The notes: generated from the sequence alone by a model not told the origin. Positions 54,810 through 63,855 are shown, numbered from the stretch's first letter. The stretch is 64,000 bases of DNA from Bacteroidales bacterium (GCA_017962545.1 JAGCVD010000028.1:20657-84656), one strand, 5' to 3'. Numbers and translations: made by a program.

Positions 54810-56291
54810 ATGCAGAAGAAAAGATTACTCGCATTGGCAGCATGCCTGCTACTGACCTTCAGCGGCATCAACGCCCAGAACACCACAACAGAAGAGAGCA
54901 ACGACACCGTACGCTTCTATTCCACGCGCACCCGTACCTATCTCTCGCAGCAAGAGGGAGAAGGGCTCACCAGAAGTTTCGCCCTCGGCGCCGACCGCGA
55001 CTCGCTACAATACATTGTAGCATCGCCTTTCGACAACTGGTATCTCGAGGTGGGAGCCGGTGTCCAGACCTATGTAGGCAACGAAGTGGAGCGCTCCGCA
55101 CGTTGCAACGGTTTGAACTACAACCTCTACGCCGAAATTGGCAAGTGGGTGATTCCCGACCTGGCTGTGTCATTCTACGTGTCGCACTTCGACCTCACCT
55201 CCCAGTCGCAGTATAACCGCAACCCCTACATCAACTGGCAGTCCAACCGCAACGACAACGGTTACTACAAGACCCACGCCTTCGCCTTCGCCTTTGGCGG
55301 TCTGGTCACCCTCGACTGGACCAACTTCCTCCATGGCTATGACGCCGGCCAGAACCGCAAATTCCATGTCACCACCCCTGTGGGACTGGGATACATGGTC
55401 AACTTCGGCAAGAAGTACAACGACAATCCCGCCGTTCCCGACCCCGTCAACCAGGAGCTCTTCGCCACTGCGGGTCTCCATTTCGACTACTATGCCACGC
55501 CACACGCTATCCTCACTGCCAACCTGCGCGGCACCATCACCCGTGGCTCCTTCGACTATTCGCCCTACAATAATCTCTACACCAGCATCGACTGGATGCC
55601 CACCTTCACTATCGGTGTGCGCTTCAACCTCTTCCGCGAGGTCTACCTGCCCTATGGCGACAGCCTCGTCATCCAGGAGGTCAACCACCGTTTCCTCCCG
55701 GCCCATAGCATGGTCATCACCGACCGCCAGCGCATCAGAGAGCTCCAGGAGCGCCTCATCGACTGCGACCTGCTGGCCGACGAGCGCGACCGTCTGCTCG
55801 ACACCATCGACTCTCTCCGCCGCGTTATTGCCGAACTGCCCGACGGTCCTGACGATCCCGGCGACAACCCCTTGGCCGACCTCTACGAACTGGCCCTGCG
55901 CAATCCCCGCACCTCGGCCATCGTATACTTCCAGCTTGACCGCTACAACCTCGACTATAACGCCCGCAAGACCCTCCAGAACTTCGCCGGCCGTGTGACC
56001 GACTACGAGCAATTCCCCGACACCAATGTATATTATATTGTAGGCGCGGCCGACGACTCGACAGGCACTGCGCAGCACAACTGGGGTCTCAGCATCCACC
56101 GTACCGGCTCGGTCCACAACCAGCTCACCAAAGTGTACCACGTCCCCGCCCGCCAGCTGGAGAAGGTGCATCTCGGCGGTATCCACCACTACTCGCCCAA
56201 GCAGCTGAACCGCGTCTGCATCGTGGTCCTCAAGGACGAGCGCTCCACCCCCATCATCAAGAAGTGGGGCAAGGACATCAAGAAATACTAA
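54810..56291 (+). CDS. OmpA-family outer-membrane protein, last gene of the glycan operon
   Basis: 493 residues. The signal peptide ends near GINAQ (about 24). Residues about 65-280 are barrel-like strands (WYLEVGAGVQTYVGNE...). A coiled-coil region at about 300-345 (RQRIRELQERLIDCDLLADERDRLLDTIDSLRRVIAEL) follows. The C-terminal OmpA-like domain covers about 360-490 (SAIVYFQLDRYNLDYNARKTLQNFAG...) and would bind peptidoglycan. It may anchor or space the export apparatus. A terminator follows 19 bp later. Confidence 0.85.
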   Translation: MQKKRLLALAACLLLTFSGINAQNTTTEESNDTVRFYSTRTRTYLSQQEGEGLTRSFALGADRDSLQYIVASPFDNWYLEVGAGVQTYVGNEVERSARCNGLNYNLYAEIGKWVIPDLAVSFYVSHFDLTSQSQYNRNPYINWQSNRNDNGYYKTHAFAFAFGGLVTLDWTNFLHGYDAGQNRKFHVTTPVGLGYMVNFGKKYNDNPAVPDPVNQELFATAGLHFDYYATPHAILTANLRGTITRGSFDYSPYNNLYTSIDWMPTFTIGVRFNLFREVYLPYGDSLVIQEVNHRFLPAHSMVITDRQRIRELQERLIDCDLLADERDRLLDTIDSLRRVIAELPDGPDDPGDNPLADLYELALRNPRTSAIVYFQLDRYNLDYNARKTLQNFAGRVTDYEQFPDTNVYYIVGAADDSTGTAQHNWGLSIHRTGSVHNQLTKVYHVPARQLEKVHLGGIHHYSPKQLNRVCIVVLKDERSTPIIKKWGKDIKKY

Positions 56292-56309
56292 CCACTATTT
56301 CCCCATACC

Positions 56310-56346
56310 AAAAAAGGGACCGACCCACCAGTCGGTCCCTTTTTTC
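56310..56346 (+). terminator. Intrinsic terminator of the glycan operon
   Basis: AAAAAAGGGACCGAC, a 7-nt loop, then GTCGGTCCCTTTTTTC. A strong, symmetrical stem flanked by A- and T-runs, and the first obvious terminator since 34350. Confidence 0.93.
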
Positions 56347-56782
56347 TTTTCCCGCTTTTAGCTCCATCCCGCAAAACGGCGACAGCCCGCCCTGTACGGG
56401 GCTGGTCGGGGCCTTTTGCCTATCGCGCAAAGGGTTCCTGCAAAGGCACAGGGGGGCCGTTGCGGGGTCGGAGGGGCGTTGCCGCGGAGTCGTTTGAAGG
56501 CTGTTTGTTCTTCGTTTGTTCTTCGATTGTTCTCCGTTTTAAAAACGAAGAAGAATCGAAGAACAATCGGAGAACAATCGAAGAAGAACACAGGGCGCAC
56601 CAAAGGGGCACCGAGTCCGCGGCGAAGGTGTGGCAACGAATGAGGGATAGGTCTCGCATCAGGGCGAAGAACAAAAAGGCCGCTTGCCTTCCTTCTCACC
56701 ATGCGGTCGGGAAATGCATAAGAGACACTGAGTCTAAAGAAGATGCAGGGTTGGCCAAGGGAGAACGGTCCCCCGTCGAAGG
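56347..56782. other. Non-coding gap between glycan operon and MerR gene
   Basis: 436 bp without a gene I can support. It holds the inverted-repeat cluster at 56505-56590 and little else; short open frames here follow the low-complexity repeat and have no start context. No promoter matching TAnnTTTG was found. Confidence 0.6.
56505..56590. repeat. Inverted array of TTGTTCTTCG units around TTTTAAAA
   Basis: Three left units (TTGTTCTTCG/TTGTTCTTCG/TTGTTCTCCG) face inverted copies on the right. The perfect core arms are 56519-56536 and 56568-56585 (18 bp). It may be a hairpin-forming minisatellite or the end of a small element. Confidence 0.65.
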
Positions 56783-57097
56783 TCAGAGGGTGGCCTTGAG
56801 CTGGAGCAGGAACTCGCGGGTCTGGGTGAGGGTGTCGACAAGTTGTGCGCGGTCATCCGCAGAGGTGCTGCGGCGGAGCTGGTCGCGGACACCGTCGAGG
56901 GTGTAGCCACAGTCGCGCGTGAGATGGTAAATCTGCTTGAGCAGGGCAATGTCTCCGGCTGTGTAGTAACGGGTACCCTTGTTGTTCTTGTGCGGGCGCA
57001 ATGAGGTGAACTGGGTCTCCCAATAGCGCAGGAGGGATGCATTGACGCCCAGGAGGGCTGAGACTTCGCCGATGGAATAGTATAACTTGTCTGCCAT
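56783..57097 (-). CDS. MerR-family transcriptional regulator
   Basis: 104 residues from the ATG at 57097, where the MerR winged helix begins (LYYSIGEVSALLGVNASLLRYWETQF...LRPHKNNKGTRYYTAGDIALLKQI). The longer frame to 57214 reads into the lptD gene and is not used. A short C-terminal helix (about 75-104) probably dimerises; there are no metal-binding cysteines. This small MerR type is widespread in Bacteroidetes, with unknown effector. It starts 2 bp after the lptD stop and is probably co-transcribed with it. Confidence 0.88.
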   Translation of the reverse strand: MADKLYYSIGEVSALLGVNASLLRYWETQFTSLRPHKNNKGTRYYTAGDIALLKQIYHLTRDCGYTLDGVRDQLRRSTSADDRAQLVDTLTQTREFLLQLKATL

Positions 57098-57098
57098 A

Positions 57099-59657
57099 TC
57101 AATAGGTATAATATCCGTGATTGTCGAGGTAGGACTGCCGCTTCTCGTACTTGATGTCCTTGAGCGAGGAGGCCTTGATGTTGATCTGGAAGTTCCAGCT
57201 CTTGTAGTAGCCAAAGGGGACCCAGTTGAAGCGCATCTCCCAGCAATGGAGGTCGCGATAGATGTCGATGGAGGTGTAGGACATGCCGTGGTTGACGAAG
57301 TCGTAGCCGGTGGTGACGGCTATGCGCCAGTTGGGCGTGAGGCTGAGGCTGCCGGAAAGGCTGAGCGTCTGGACGACATCGTGATTGAGGTTATACTTTG
57401 CGGCATCGTATCTGCTGACGTAGCTGAGGGTGTAGTTGGCCGAGAGGTTCCACGGGAGGGAGAAGTCGGCATAGGTGCCCATCAGAAGTGCCGGGTTATA
57501 GTTGTAGGGCGACTGCATGATAGGGGCGACAATCTGCTCGCCTGCGGGCTTCTCGCCGGTATGGCCGCCGAGGTCACCCTTGAAGGTGTTCTCGTTGAGA
57601 TTGAGGGAAATCTGGGTGCTCCATGTGGAGTTGCTCATCTGGAAGAGCCGGTGCTGGGTATCCCACAGGAAGCGGTCGTGTTTGCGGCCAAGGCTATCGA
57701 CCTCGTAGGGACAGAAGGAACCGGAGTAGTTGAGGATGACATTCTTGAAGAGGGTGGTGCGGCCAGTGACGGAGAGGTCGGACCAACGGAGGGAGTCGCG
57801 CGCCAGGTCGTAACTCATGGAGAGGTTGAGGTTCTCGAGGAGGGTGATCTTGCGCATACCCGTGACGGTGTCCTTGCTGTCGCGCACCTTGATTTCGAGG
57901 TTGTTGCCGATATTGAAACGGAGTTGGCCTGACTTGCCGTCGGCAGGACCGCCATAGAGGCTCTGCTCGAAGATGGAGTAACGGTGGACGTAGCCGGAGT
58001 TGTCAGTGTAGGAGCGCCAATAGCCGAGACGCTCGCTGCCGAAATCGGGACGGAAGTTAAACGCGACGGACGGGTTGATAACATGACGCAAGGCACGGAG
58101 AGGACCGTACTTGAAGTTGAACATGCCGTAGATGCGGGTGGAGAGGGAGGTACTGAAACTGACATCGCGGTTGGAGCAGAATGCGCGGACAGTATCGATA
58201 GTGGTGATGGCGGTGGCCGTGTCGTAACTCTTGCGAATGGTGGACCAGTGCCAACGTTCATTGTAGGAGACGGTGTTGGTCCAGTTGAGGAACTTGAGAA
58301 CCTTGAGGGTGCTATTGAGGGGTATGGAGTGCTGGACACCATACTGCATCCGGTCGAGGGTGCTCTGGCGGAAGAGGTCGGAGTCCTGCGCTGTGATGTT
58401 GTTGTCGGCCGAGAGGGAGTAGGAAAGGGAGATATTCTCGTACCAGCGATAGGAACCCGACGGATGCCGGCGGCGCAAGGGATAGAACGTGACGGAGCTG
58501 AGCGAAAGGGAGGGGAGCTTGATGTTCATAAGGCCCGTCTGGACGTTATAGGACTCGCGGAGAGAGGTCGCGAGATTGAAGGAAGAGCCGAGCTGGGCTG
58601 AGTAGGAGATGGAGGACGTTGTGGTGGAATTGAAGTAGTCGTTGCGGTTGGTGGTGTTGCGGTTATAGTTACGGCTCTGGAGGTTGACATTGGCCGAGAA
58701 ACGGCTGCGGGGATTGGCTTTGGCATCCTGATCGTGACGCCAGGCTATCTTGAAGTCGCTGTAGCGGTTGTATGTGGTGCTGTCGCCAGGGATGCCTTCT
58801 TTGGTGATGCCGTAGCGGATGTCGAAATTGCCCTTGTATTTGTAGCGGCGGTAGTAGTTGCTGCGGGCTTCGGCGGCCCAGCTGAGGTTGGTGTAGACAT
58901 CGGCGAGGAGGGTGAGGTCGAGGTGGTCGCCGAGGGCGAAATAGTAGCCTCCGTCCTTGAGGTAATAGCCGCGGTTGTTCATCCAACCATAAGAGGGGAA
59001 GAGGATACCCGAGCTGCGGTCGTGGGTGATTGGGAAGAAGGCAAAGGGGACTGCCAAGGGGGTGGGGACATCCTCGATGGTGACATAGGCGGGGCCTGTG
59101 ATGAGCTGGTCGCCGGCGATGACCTTTGACTTGGTGAAATTGATAGCGAAATGGGGATGTGCGTGATTGCATGTGGTGTACTGTCCGCTGCTGAGGTACA
59201 TGACCGAGTCGTTCATCTTCTTTACACGGGAACCGTGAAGGAAGCCATCGCCCTGCTGGGTGATGACCCCCGAGATGATGCCCTTCTTGGTACCATAGTT
59301 GAACGTGATCGTGTCGGCGATATACTCAGCATCGTCCTGTTTGAAGAAGGGGTGTCCGGAGGAAGGCTTGGAAGTGTCGGAAGAGGTGGTGGCAAAAAGT
59401 ATCTGGCGGTTGAAATCGACCTGGACGTCATCGGCCTTGAGCTCCATGCCGTCATAGTCAATAGCGCCATCGCGATAGAGCTGCGCGTGTTTACGCTTGA
59501 CGTCGAAGGCAATAGAGTCAGCTGCCTGATAGTGCACAATCGAGGTGAGGGCATTGCTGGAGAGAGGGAGAAAACGTGTGGAATCCACCTGCCCGCGGAG
59601 CGCTGGCGGGAGCCACAAAAGGCCGACTAACAGGCAGATGTTCAAAACTTTCGGCAT
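57099..59657 (-). CDS. lptD: LPS-assembly outer-membrane protein LptD, Bacteroidetes type
   Basis: 852 residues. A signal peptide (1-23, ending ALRGQ) is followed by an OstA-like periplasmic beta-jellyroll (about 40-190, with DSIAFDVKRKHAQLYRDGAIDYDGMELKADDVQVDF). A large C-terminal barrel (about 195-852) contains PFAFFPITHDRSSGILFPSYG, the conserved segment of this family. It inserts LPS into the outer leaflet together with LptE. Transcribed from a promoter shared in a palindrome with the divergent amidase gene. Confidence 0.88.
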   Translation of the reverse strand: MPKVLNICLLVGLLWLPPALRGQVDSTRFLPLSSNALTSIVHYQAADSIAFDVKRKHAQLYRDGAIDYDGMELKADDVQVDFNRQILFATTSSDTSKPSSGHPFFKQDDAEYIADTITFNYGTKKGIISGVITQQGDGFLHGSRVKKMNDSVMYLSSGQYTTCNHAHPHFAINFTKSKVIAGDQLITGPAYVTIEDVPTPLAVPFAFFPITHDRSSGILFPSYGWMNNRGYYLKDGGYYFALGDHLDLTLLADVYTNLSWAAEARSNYYRRYKYKGNFDIRYGITKEGIPGDSTTYNRYSDFKIAWRHDQDAKANPRSRFSANVNLQSRNYNRNTTNRNDYFNSTTTSSISYSAQLGSSFNLATSLRESYNVQTGLMNIKLPSLSLSSVTFYPLRRRHPSGSYRWYENISLSYSLSADNNITAQDSDLFRQSTLDRMQYGVQHSIPLNSTLKVLKFLNWTNTVSYNERWHWSTIRKSYDTATAITTIDTVRAFCSNRDVSFSTSLSTRIYGMFNFKYGPLRALRHVINPSVAFNFRPDFGSERLGYWRSYTDNSGYVHRYSIFEQSLYGGPADGKSGQLRFNIGNNLEIKVRDSKDTVTGMRKITLLENLNLSMSYDLARDSLRWSDLSVTGRTTLFKNVILNYSGSFCPYEVDSLGRKHDRFLWDTQHRLFQMSNSTWSTQISLNLNENTFKGDLGGHTGEKPAGEQIVAPIMQSPYNYNPALLMGTYADFSLPWNLSANYTLSYVSRYDAAKYNLNHDVVQTLSLSGSLSLTPNWRIAVTTGYDFVNHGMSYTSIDIYRDLHCWEMRFNWVPFGYYKSWNFQINIKASSLKDIKYEKRQSYLDNHGYYTY

Positions 59658-59684
59658 TACGTTTTCCTTTTTGCGAATTTACTC

Positions 59685-59715
59685 GTATCTTTGCAATTTG
59701 AATTTGCAAAGATAC
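59685..59715. promoter_or_regulatory. Divergent overlapping promoters in a 12-bp palindrome (lptD / amidase)
   Basis: GTATCTTTGCAA (59685-59696), 7 nt, TTGCAAAGATAC (59704-59715). Each arm contains TATCTTTG, the -7 box, facing outward on opposite strands. On the plus strand TTTC at 59663-59666 lies 19 nt upstream as a -33 element; the minus-strand -33 is unclear. Both transcripts would begin within a few bases near 59700. Confidence 0.75.
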
Positions 59716-59760
59716 CAATAATTTGCGCATTATTGAGAAATAAAAAAAACATCATTGAAA

Positions 59761-61119
59761 ATGAAACGCTTAATTGCTCTATTTATTGTAATGACATGCT
59801 TTTTCGGGACCGCTTTTTCTCAAAAAAAAGGTGTCGGACAAGTGAAAACTGTCGTGATTGACGCCGGTCATGGAGGCGCGAAGCCTGGCGCGATAGGCAA
59901 AAAATGCAAAGAAAAGGAATTGACACTGCAAATGGCGTTGAAACTGGGAAAACTGATTGAGGACAACTACCCCGATGTGAATGTCATCTACACCCGCAAG
60001 ACAGACGTGGACATCGACCTCTCGGAACGTGCCCGCATAGCCAACCGCGCGAAAGCAGACCTGTTCCTGTCGATACACTGCAACTCGTGGAGCAACACAA
60101 CCCCGACAGGTGTGGAGACCTACGTGATGGGACTCTCGCAGAGCCGCGCCAATATGGAGGTGGCCAAGAAAGAGAACGCCGATATCCTGTTGGAAGAAGG
60201 CTACAAGGACAACAGCGACTATCAGGGCTTCGACCCCAATTCGCCGGAGAGTTTTGTGATGTTCGCCATGTACCAGAACGCCTACCTGGACAAGAGTCTG
60301 GATTTCGCCCAATGCATACAGGACCAGTACAAGAAATCCATCAAGACCATCAACCGCGGCGTCAAGCAGGCCGAGATATTCGTCCTGTACAAGACCTCCA
60401 TGCCCGCCGTGCTGACAGAGGTGGGATTCATCAGCAATCCCGATGAGGAGCAATACATGATGTCGGAGGCGGGCCAGAACACCATCGTGACCTGCATCTT
60501 CAATGCATTTGTGGAGTACAAGAGCGCCACCGAGGGGGTGAAAAAGCCCTCCAAACTGAAGAACGACCTGAAGACCGACGGCAAGGGCAAGAAAGAGACG
60601 CCCGCAAAGGAAGAACAACCCGTAACCACAAAAGCCGCCGACCAGCCCGTGGCCGAAAGCCCCGAAGAGACAAAGAAAGAGACGCTTCCCGAGTCATCGG
60701 CTCTGATACTGTCAACTGCCGACACGCACGTGCTTCCCCCCGAGCCGTTGAAGGAGCCGCTCCCCGAGGAAGAAACAGGAGCCACCGAAAGTGCTACACC
60801 TGCCACCCAACCCGCACAAGAGAATCCTGGCCAACCGGCCACAAAGAAGGGAGTGAACGTTGTGTACAAGGTGCAATTCCTAAGCAGCGGCAAGCCCTTG
60901 AAAGAAGGCGCGAAAGAGTTGAAAGGCATGACAGACTACGATTATTACATGCAAAACGGGATGTACCGCTACACAACTGGCAACCTGGCAACTGTACGTG
61001 AAGCGACAGCCTTGCAGAAAGAGGTCCGCGGCAAAGGCTTTGCGGATGCCTTCATCGTGGCTTTCAACAACGGGGAGCGCATCACCCTGCAGAAGGCCAA
61101 AGAATTGCTGGAGCAGTAA
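59761..61119 (+). CDS. N-acetylmuramoyl-L-alanine amidase (Amidase_3) with SPOR-like C-terminus
   Basis: 452 residues from the ATG at 59761; a TTG two codons earlier is less likely. A signal peptide (1-20) precedes the zinc amidase: VVIDAGHGG (His37), KELTLQMALKLG (Glu ligand), SIHCNS (His106) and LTEVGFISNPDEE (catalytic Glu). A Pro/Glu/Lys-rich linker spans about 260-365. The C-terminal about 85 residues (VVYKVQFLSSGKPLKEGAKELKG...) are SPOR-like and would bind denuded septal peptidoglycan. It cleaves peptide stems from glycan during cell separation in the periplasm. Confidence 0.92.
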   Translation: MKRLIALFIVMTCFFGTAFSQKKGVGQVKTVVIDAGHGGAKPGAIGKKCKEKELTLQMALKLGKLIEDNYPDVNVIYTRKTDVDIDLSERARIANRAKADLFLSIHCNSWSNTTPTGVETYVMGLSQSRANMEVAKKENADILLEEGYKDNSDYQGFDPNSPESFVMFAMYQNAYLDKSLDFAQCIQDQYKKSIKTINRGVKQAEIFVLYKTSMPAVLTEVGFISNPDEEQYMMSEAGQNTIVTCIFNAFVEYKSATEGVKKPSKLKNDLKTDGKGKKETPAKEEQPVTTKAADQPVAESPEETKKETLPESSALILSTADTHVLPPEPLKEPLPEEETGATESATPATQPAQENPGQPATKKGVNVVYKVQFLSSGKPLKEGAKELKGMTDYDYYMQNGMYRYTTGNLATVREATALQKEVRGKGFADAFIVAFNNGERITLQKAKELLEQ

Positions 61120-61136
61120 CACTATACGAAGGGAAA

Positions 61137-61829
61137 ATGATAGAAATAAAGAATATCACCAAGATATACGACAGCCAAAAGGCTTTGGACAATGTGAGTT
61201 TCACCGTAGGCGACGGTGAGGTTGTCGGGCTGCTGGGACCGAACGGGGCTGGCAAGTCGACCCTCATGAAGATACTCACCTGCTTCATCCCTCCTACCGA
61301 GGGGGAAGCCTCGGTGTGCGGACACAGCATCTATGACAATCCCTTGGAGGTGCGCCGCAACATAGGCTACCTGCCGGAGCACAATCCACTATACCTGGAT
61401 ATGTATGTCCGTGAGTTCCTGCGCTTTGTTGCCGGAGTGCACGAACTAAAGGATGTCAACGACAGAGTGGAGGATGTGATAGCGCGCGTGGGTCTGACCC
61501 CTGAGAGCAATAAGAAAATCGGCCAACTGTCAAAAGGTTACCGACAGCGTGTGGGGCTGGCGCAAGCCTTGATACACGACCCCAAAGTCCTGATACTGGA
61601 CGAGCCCACCACGGGTCTGGATCCCAACCAACTGGAGGAAATCCGCACCGTTATCCGAGAGGCCGGCAAGAACAAAGTGGTGCTACTGTCGACGCATATC
61701 ATGCAGGAGGTGGAGGCCATGTGCACGAGGGCCATTATCATCAATCACGGAAAAATCGTGTCGGACGACGCCATGTCGAACATCACCTCGCAGCAGTTGA
61801 CAGAGAAATTCCACAAAGTGACACTTTGA
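61137..61829 (+). CDS. ABC transporter ATPase, GldA-like
   Basis: 230 residues. Walker A GPNGAGKST (34-42), Q-loop YLPEHNPLY, signature LSKGYRQRVGLAQAL, Walker B VLILDEPTTGLDP and H-loop LLSTHIMQE are all present. YLPEHNPLYLDMYVREFL is typical of GldA/NatA-like ATPases in Bacteroidetes. It ends about 70 residues before classical GldA, and no GldF/GldG permease is next to it, so a role in gliding or T9SS is not established. It starts 17 bp after the amidase stop. Confidence 0.85.
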   Translation: MIEIKNITKIYDSQKALDNVSFTVGDGEVVGLLGPNGAGKSTLMKILTCFIPPTEGEASVCGHSIYDNPLEVRRNIGYLPEHNPLYLDMYVREFLRFVAGVHELKDVNDRVEDVIARVGLTPESNKKIGQLSKGYRQRVGLAQALIHDPKVLILDEPTTGLDPNQLEEIRTVIREAGKNKVVLLSTHIMQEVEAMCTRAIIINHGKIVSDDAMSNITSQQLTEKFHKVTL

Positions 61830-61876
61830 AAAAAACACAAGGCAAAACAACAATTATAAAGTAATACGAGAAACCC

Positions 61877-62698
61877 ATGAATAGACAAGAACTCATAGAT
61901 CTGATATATGCCCGCCGGTCGTTCCTCTGTGTAGGCCTGGACGTGGACAAAAACAAAATGCCCGAGCACTTGCGCGAGGAAAAGGACGGGGTGTTCCTGT
62001 TCAACAAGGCCATCATCGACGCCACTATCGACTGTACCGTGGCATACAAGCCCAACCTGGCCTTCTATGAAGCCATGGGCATTGAGGGTCTGGTTCAGCT
62101 GAAGAAGACCATGGAGTACCTGCACGGGCTGGGGAAGAAGGCCTTCACCATCGCCGACGCCAAACGCGGCGACATTGGCAACACCTCGCAGCAGTATGCC
62201 AAGGCATTCCTTGACCCGAAGGGCGATTTCGACTTCGACGCGCTGACCATCGCCCCCTACATGGGCGCCGACTCGGTGCAGCCCTTCACGGTGTATGAAA
62301 ACAAGTGGGTTATCCTGCTGGCCTTGACCTCGAACAAGGGGGCCTTCGACTTTCAATTCCTGCCTGTCGACGGAGAGAAGAAACTCTTCGAGCAGGTGCT
62401 GCAGACCTCGCAGCAATGGGGCACTCCCGAGAATATGATGTATGTGGTCGGCGCCACCAAGGCCGACATGCTGACACAGGTGCGTGCCATTGTGCCCGAG
62501 AGTTTTCTGCTGGTGCCCGGCGTGGGTGCCCAGGGCGGAAGCCTGGAAGAAGTGTGCAAATATGGCTTGACAAAAGAGTGCGGACTGTTGGTGAACTCGT
62601 CAAGAGGCATCATCTACGCATCCAACGGGGAAGACTTCGCAGAACGCGCCGCCGAAGAGGCCAGGAAACTACAAAAAGCAATGAGTTCCGTGCTATGA
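61877..62698 (+). CDS. pyrF: Orotidine 5'-phosphate decarboxylase
   Basis: 273 residues, the subfamily-2 bacterial form. FLCVGLDVDKNKMP near the N-terminus binds the substrate; IADAKRGDIGNTS carries the catalytic Lys96 and Asp pair; LVPGVGAQGG binds phosphate. It converts OMP to UMP, the last step of de novo pyrimidine synthesis. Its stop overlaps the next gene's ATG. Confidence 0.95.
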   Translation: MNRQELIDLIYARRSFLCVGLDVDKNKMPEHLREEKDGVFLFNKAIIDATIDCTVAYKPNLAFYEAMGIEGLVQLKKTMEYLHGLGKKAFTIADAKRGDIGNTSQQYAKAFLDPKGDFDFDALTIAPYMGADSVQPFTVYENKWVILLALTSNKGAFDFQFLPVDGEKKLFEQVLQTSQQWGTPENMMYVVGATKADMLTQVRAIVPESFLLVPGVGAQGGSLEEVCKYGLTKECGLLVNSSRGIIYASNGEDFAERAAEEARKLQKAMSSVL

Positions 62699-63222
62699 AC
62701 GAAATAGATGAATCCAGAAAGAGGTCCAGCCTGCGGACTCTGCATATCTTCCTGGTGATTAGCTTTATAGTATCGGGCTACCACCTGCTGGCATATCTGG
62801 TGATGGGAGTCACGCCATCACAAATGAAAGAGCAGATGGTGGAGATGGCGGGAGGATTCCCTGACGAGTTCGCCATCATGCTGGACAAGTTCCTGGCCAT
62901 TCCGCAATGGTACTTCCTGGTGTCTGCGCTGCTGAACGCCGCCTCGATAGTCGGCCTTGTCCTGATGTGGAAAGTGCGTGGAATCGGTTTTCATTGCTAC
63001 ACACTCTCAAAACTAATGCTGATTCTGATGCCCGTTATGTTCCTGGACCGTTCCTATATAGCGATTGGGGACATAATGATAGCTATCCTATTCATAATCT
63101 ACTACTTTGCACTGCTTCGCATACTTGGAGCCTTCAGTAACGAAAACAACGTAACTAACATATTATCAGAAGAAAACAGAGATACTGGGGCAGACAATGA
63201 CAACCCGAGTGGTGAAAACTGA
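62695..63222 (+). CDS. Small multi-pass membrane protein
   Basis: 175 residues from ATG 62695 (ATGA overlap with pyrF); the longer frame from 62305 is a shadow of pyrF. About four hydrophobic spans lie at about 16-39, 74-94, 102-118 and 123-144. The C-terminus is acidic and polar (about 146-175). No family motif is recognised. Translation coupling with pyrF is seen, but a functional link is not apparent. Confidence 0.75.
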   Translation: MNEIDESRKRSSLRTLHIFLVISFIVSGYHLLAYLVMGVTPSQMKEQMVEMAGGFPDEFAIMLDKFLAIPQWYFLVSALLNAASIVGLVLMWKVRGIGFHCYTLSKLMLILMPVMFLDRSYIAIGDIMIAILFIIYYFALLRILGAFSNENNVTNILSEENRDTGADNDNPSGEN

Positions 63223-63349
63223 TTAGAAATAGGCCTTTCTATGCCGTTTTGCAGAATGGGACAGGGCATAGGGAAGAAAAAAGTTCAACAAGATACACGT
63301 TGTAAATCAGCGTCTTGAGAAAAAAGATACAGAAAAGTGCAAAAAATAT

Positions 63350-63380
63350 TTTGCGTAGAAAGAAAAAAGCAGTATCTTTG
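63350..63380 (+). promoter_or_regulatory. Promoter of the tRNA-tuf operon
   Basis: TTTG (63350-63353), 19 nt, TATCTTTG (63373-63380): a full match to the Bacteroidetes primary promoter, 46 bp before the first tRNA. Confidence 0.8.
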
Positions 63381-63425
63381 CAACCTCAAAACGTGAAAAA
63401 CGTGAGTTGTTTGACAGACTGAAAA

Positions 63426-63498
63426 GCCGATGTAACTCAGTTGGTAGAGTAGCTGATTTGTAATCAGCCTGTCGGGGGTTCGAGTCCCTTCATCGGCT
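63426..63498 (+). tRNA. tRNA-Thr(TGT)
   Basis: Acceptor GCCGATG/CATCGGC, D loop with AGTTGGTAGAG, anticodon TGT in GATTTGTAATC, T loop GGTTCGAGTCC. CCA is not encoded. Confidence 0.95.
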
Positions 63499-63537
63499 CG
63501 ATAGAAACCTCGGAAAGTCCTTCTGAGTGAATATCAT

Positions 63538-63619
63538 GGGGAAGTCGCATAGTGGCAATTGCAACAGACTGTAAATCTGTCCTCGGAAGAGTTCAGTGGT
63601 TCGAGTCCACTCTTCCCCA
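63538..63619 (+). tRNA. tRNA-Tyr(GTA)
   Basis: Acceptor GGGGAAG/CTTCCCC, anticodon GTA in GACTGTAAATC, long variable arm, T loop GGTTCGAGTCC. 82 nt, CCA not encoded. Confidence 0.95.
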
Positions 63620-63633
63620 CAACCTACGGAGAA

Positions 63634-63706
63634 GCGGAAGTAGCTCATTTGGCAGAGCGATAGCCTTCCAAGCTATAGGTAGCGGGTTCGAGCCCCGTCT
63701 TCCGCT
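63634..63706 (+). tRNA. tRNA-Gly(TCC)
   Basis: Acceptor GCGGAAG/CTTCCGC, anticodon TCC in GCCTTCCAAGC, T loop GGTTCGAGCCC. CCA not encoded. Confidence 0.95.
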
Positions 63707-63760
63707 CAAAAGAAGCGGACAAGCGGGCGAGAGAGATGCTCCAGCGCTTCGAAGTAAAAA

Positions 63761-63833
<73 letters not shown>

Positions 63834-63855
63834 CTTTTTTAATGAAAAAATCGAC

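Noticed and set aside
56400-56770. Short plus-strand open frames of 75-150 codons downstream of the terminator
   Set aside because: They are read through the inverted minisatellite, have low-complexity products and no promoter or start context.
61137-61829. Truncated pseudogene reading of the GldA-like ATPase
   Set aside because: All nucleotide-binding motifs are intact and many stand-alone ABC ATPases have about 230 residues; the shorter length does not show decay.
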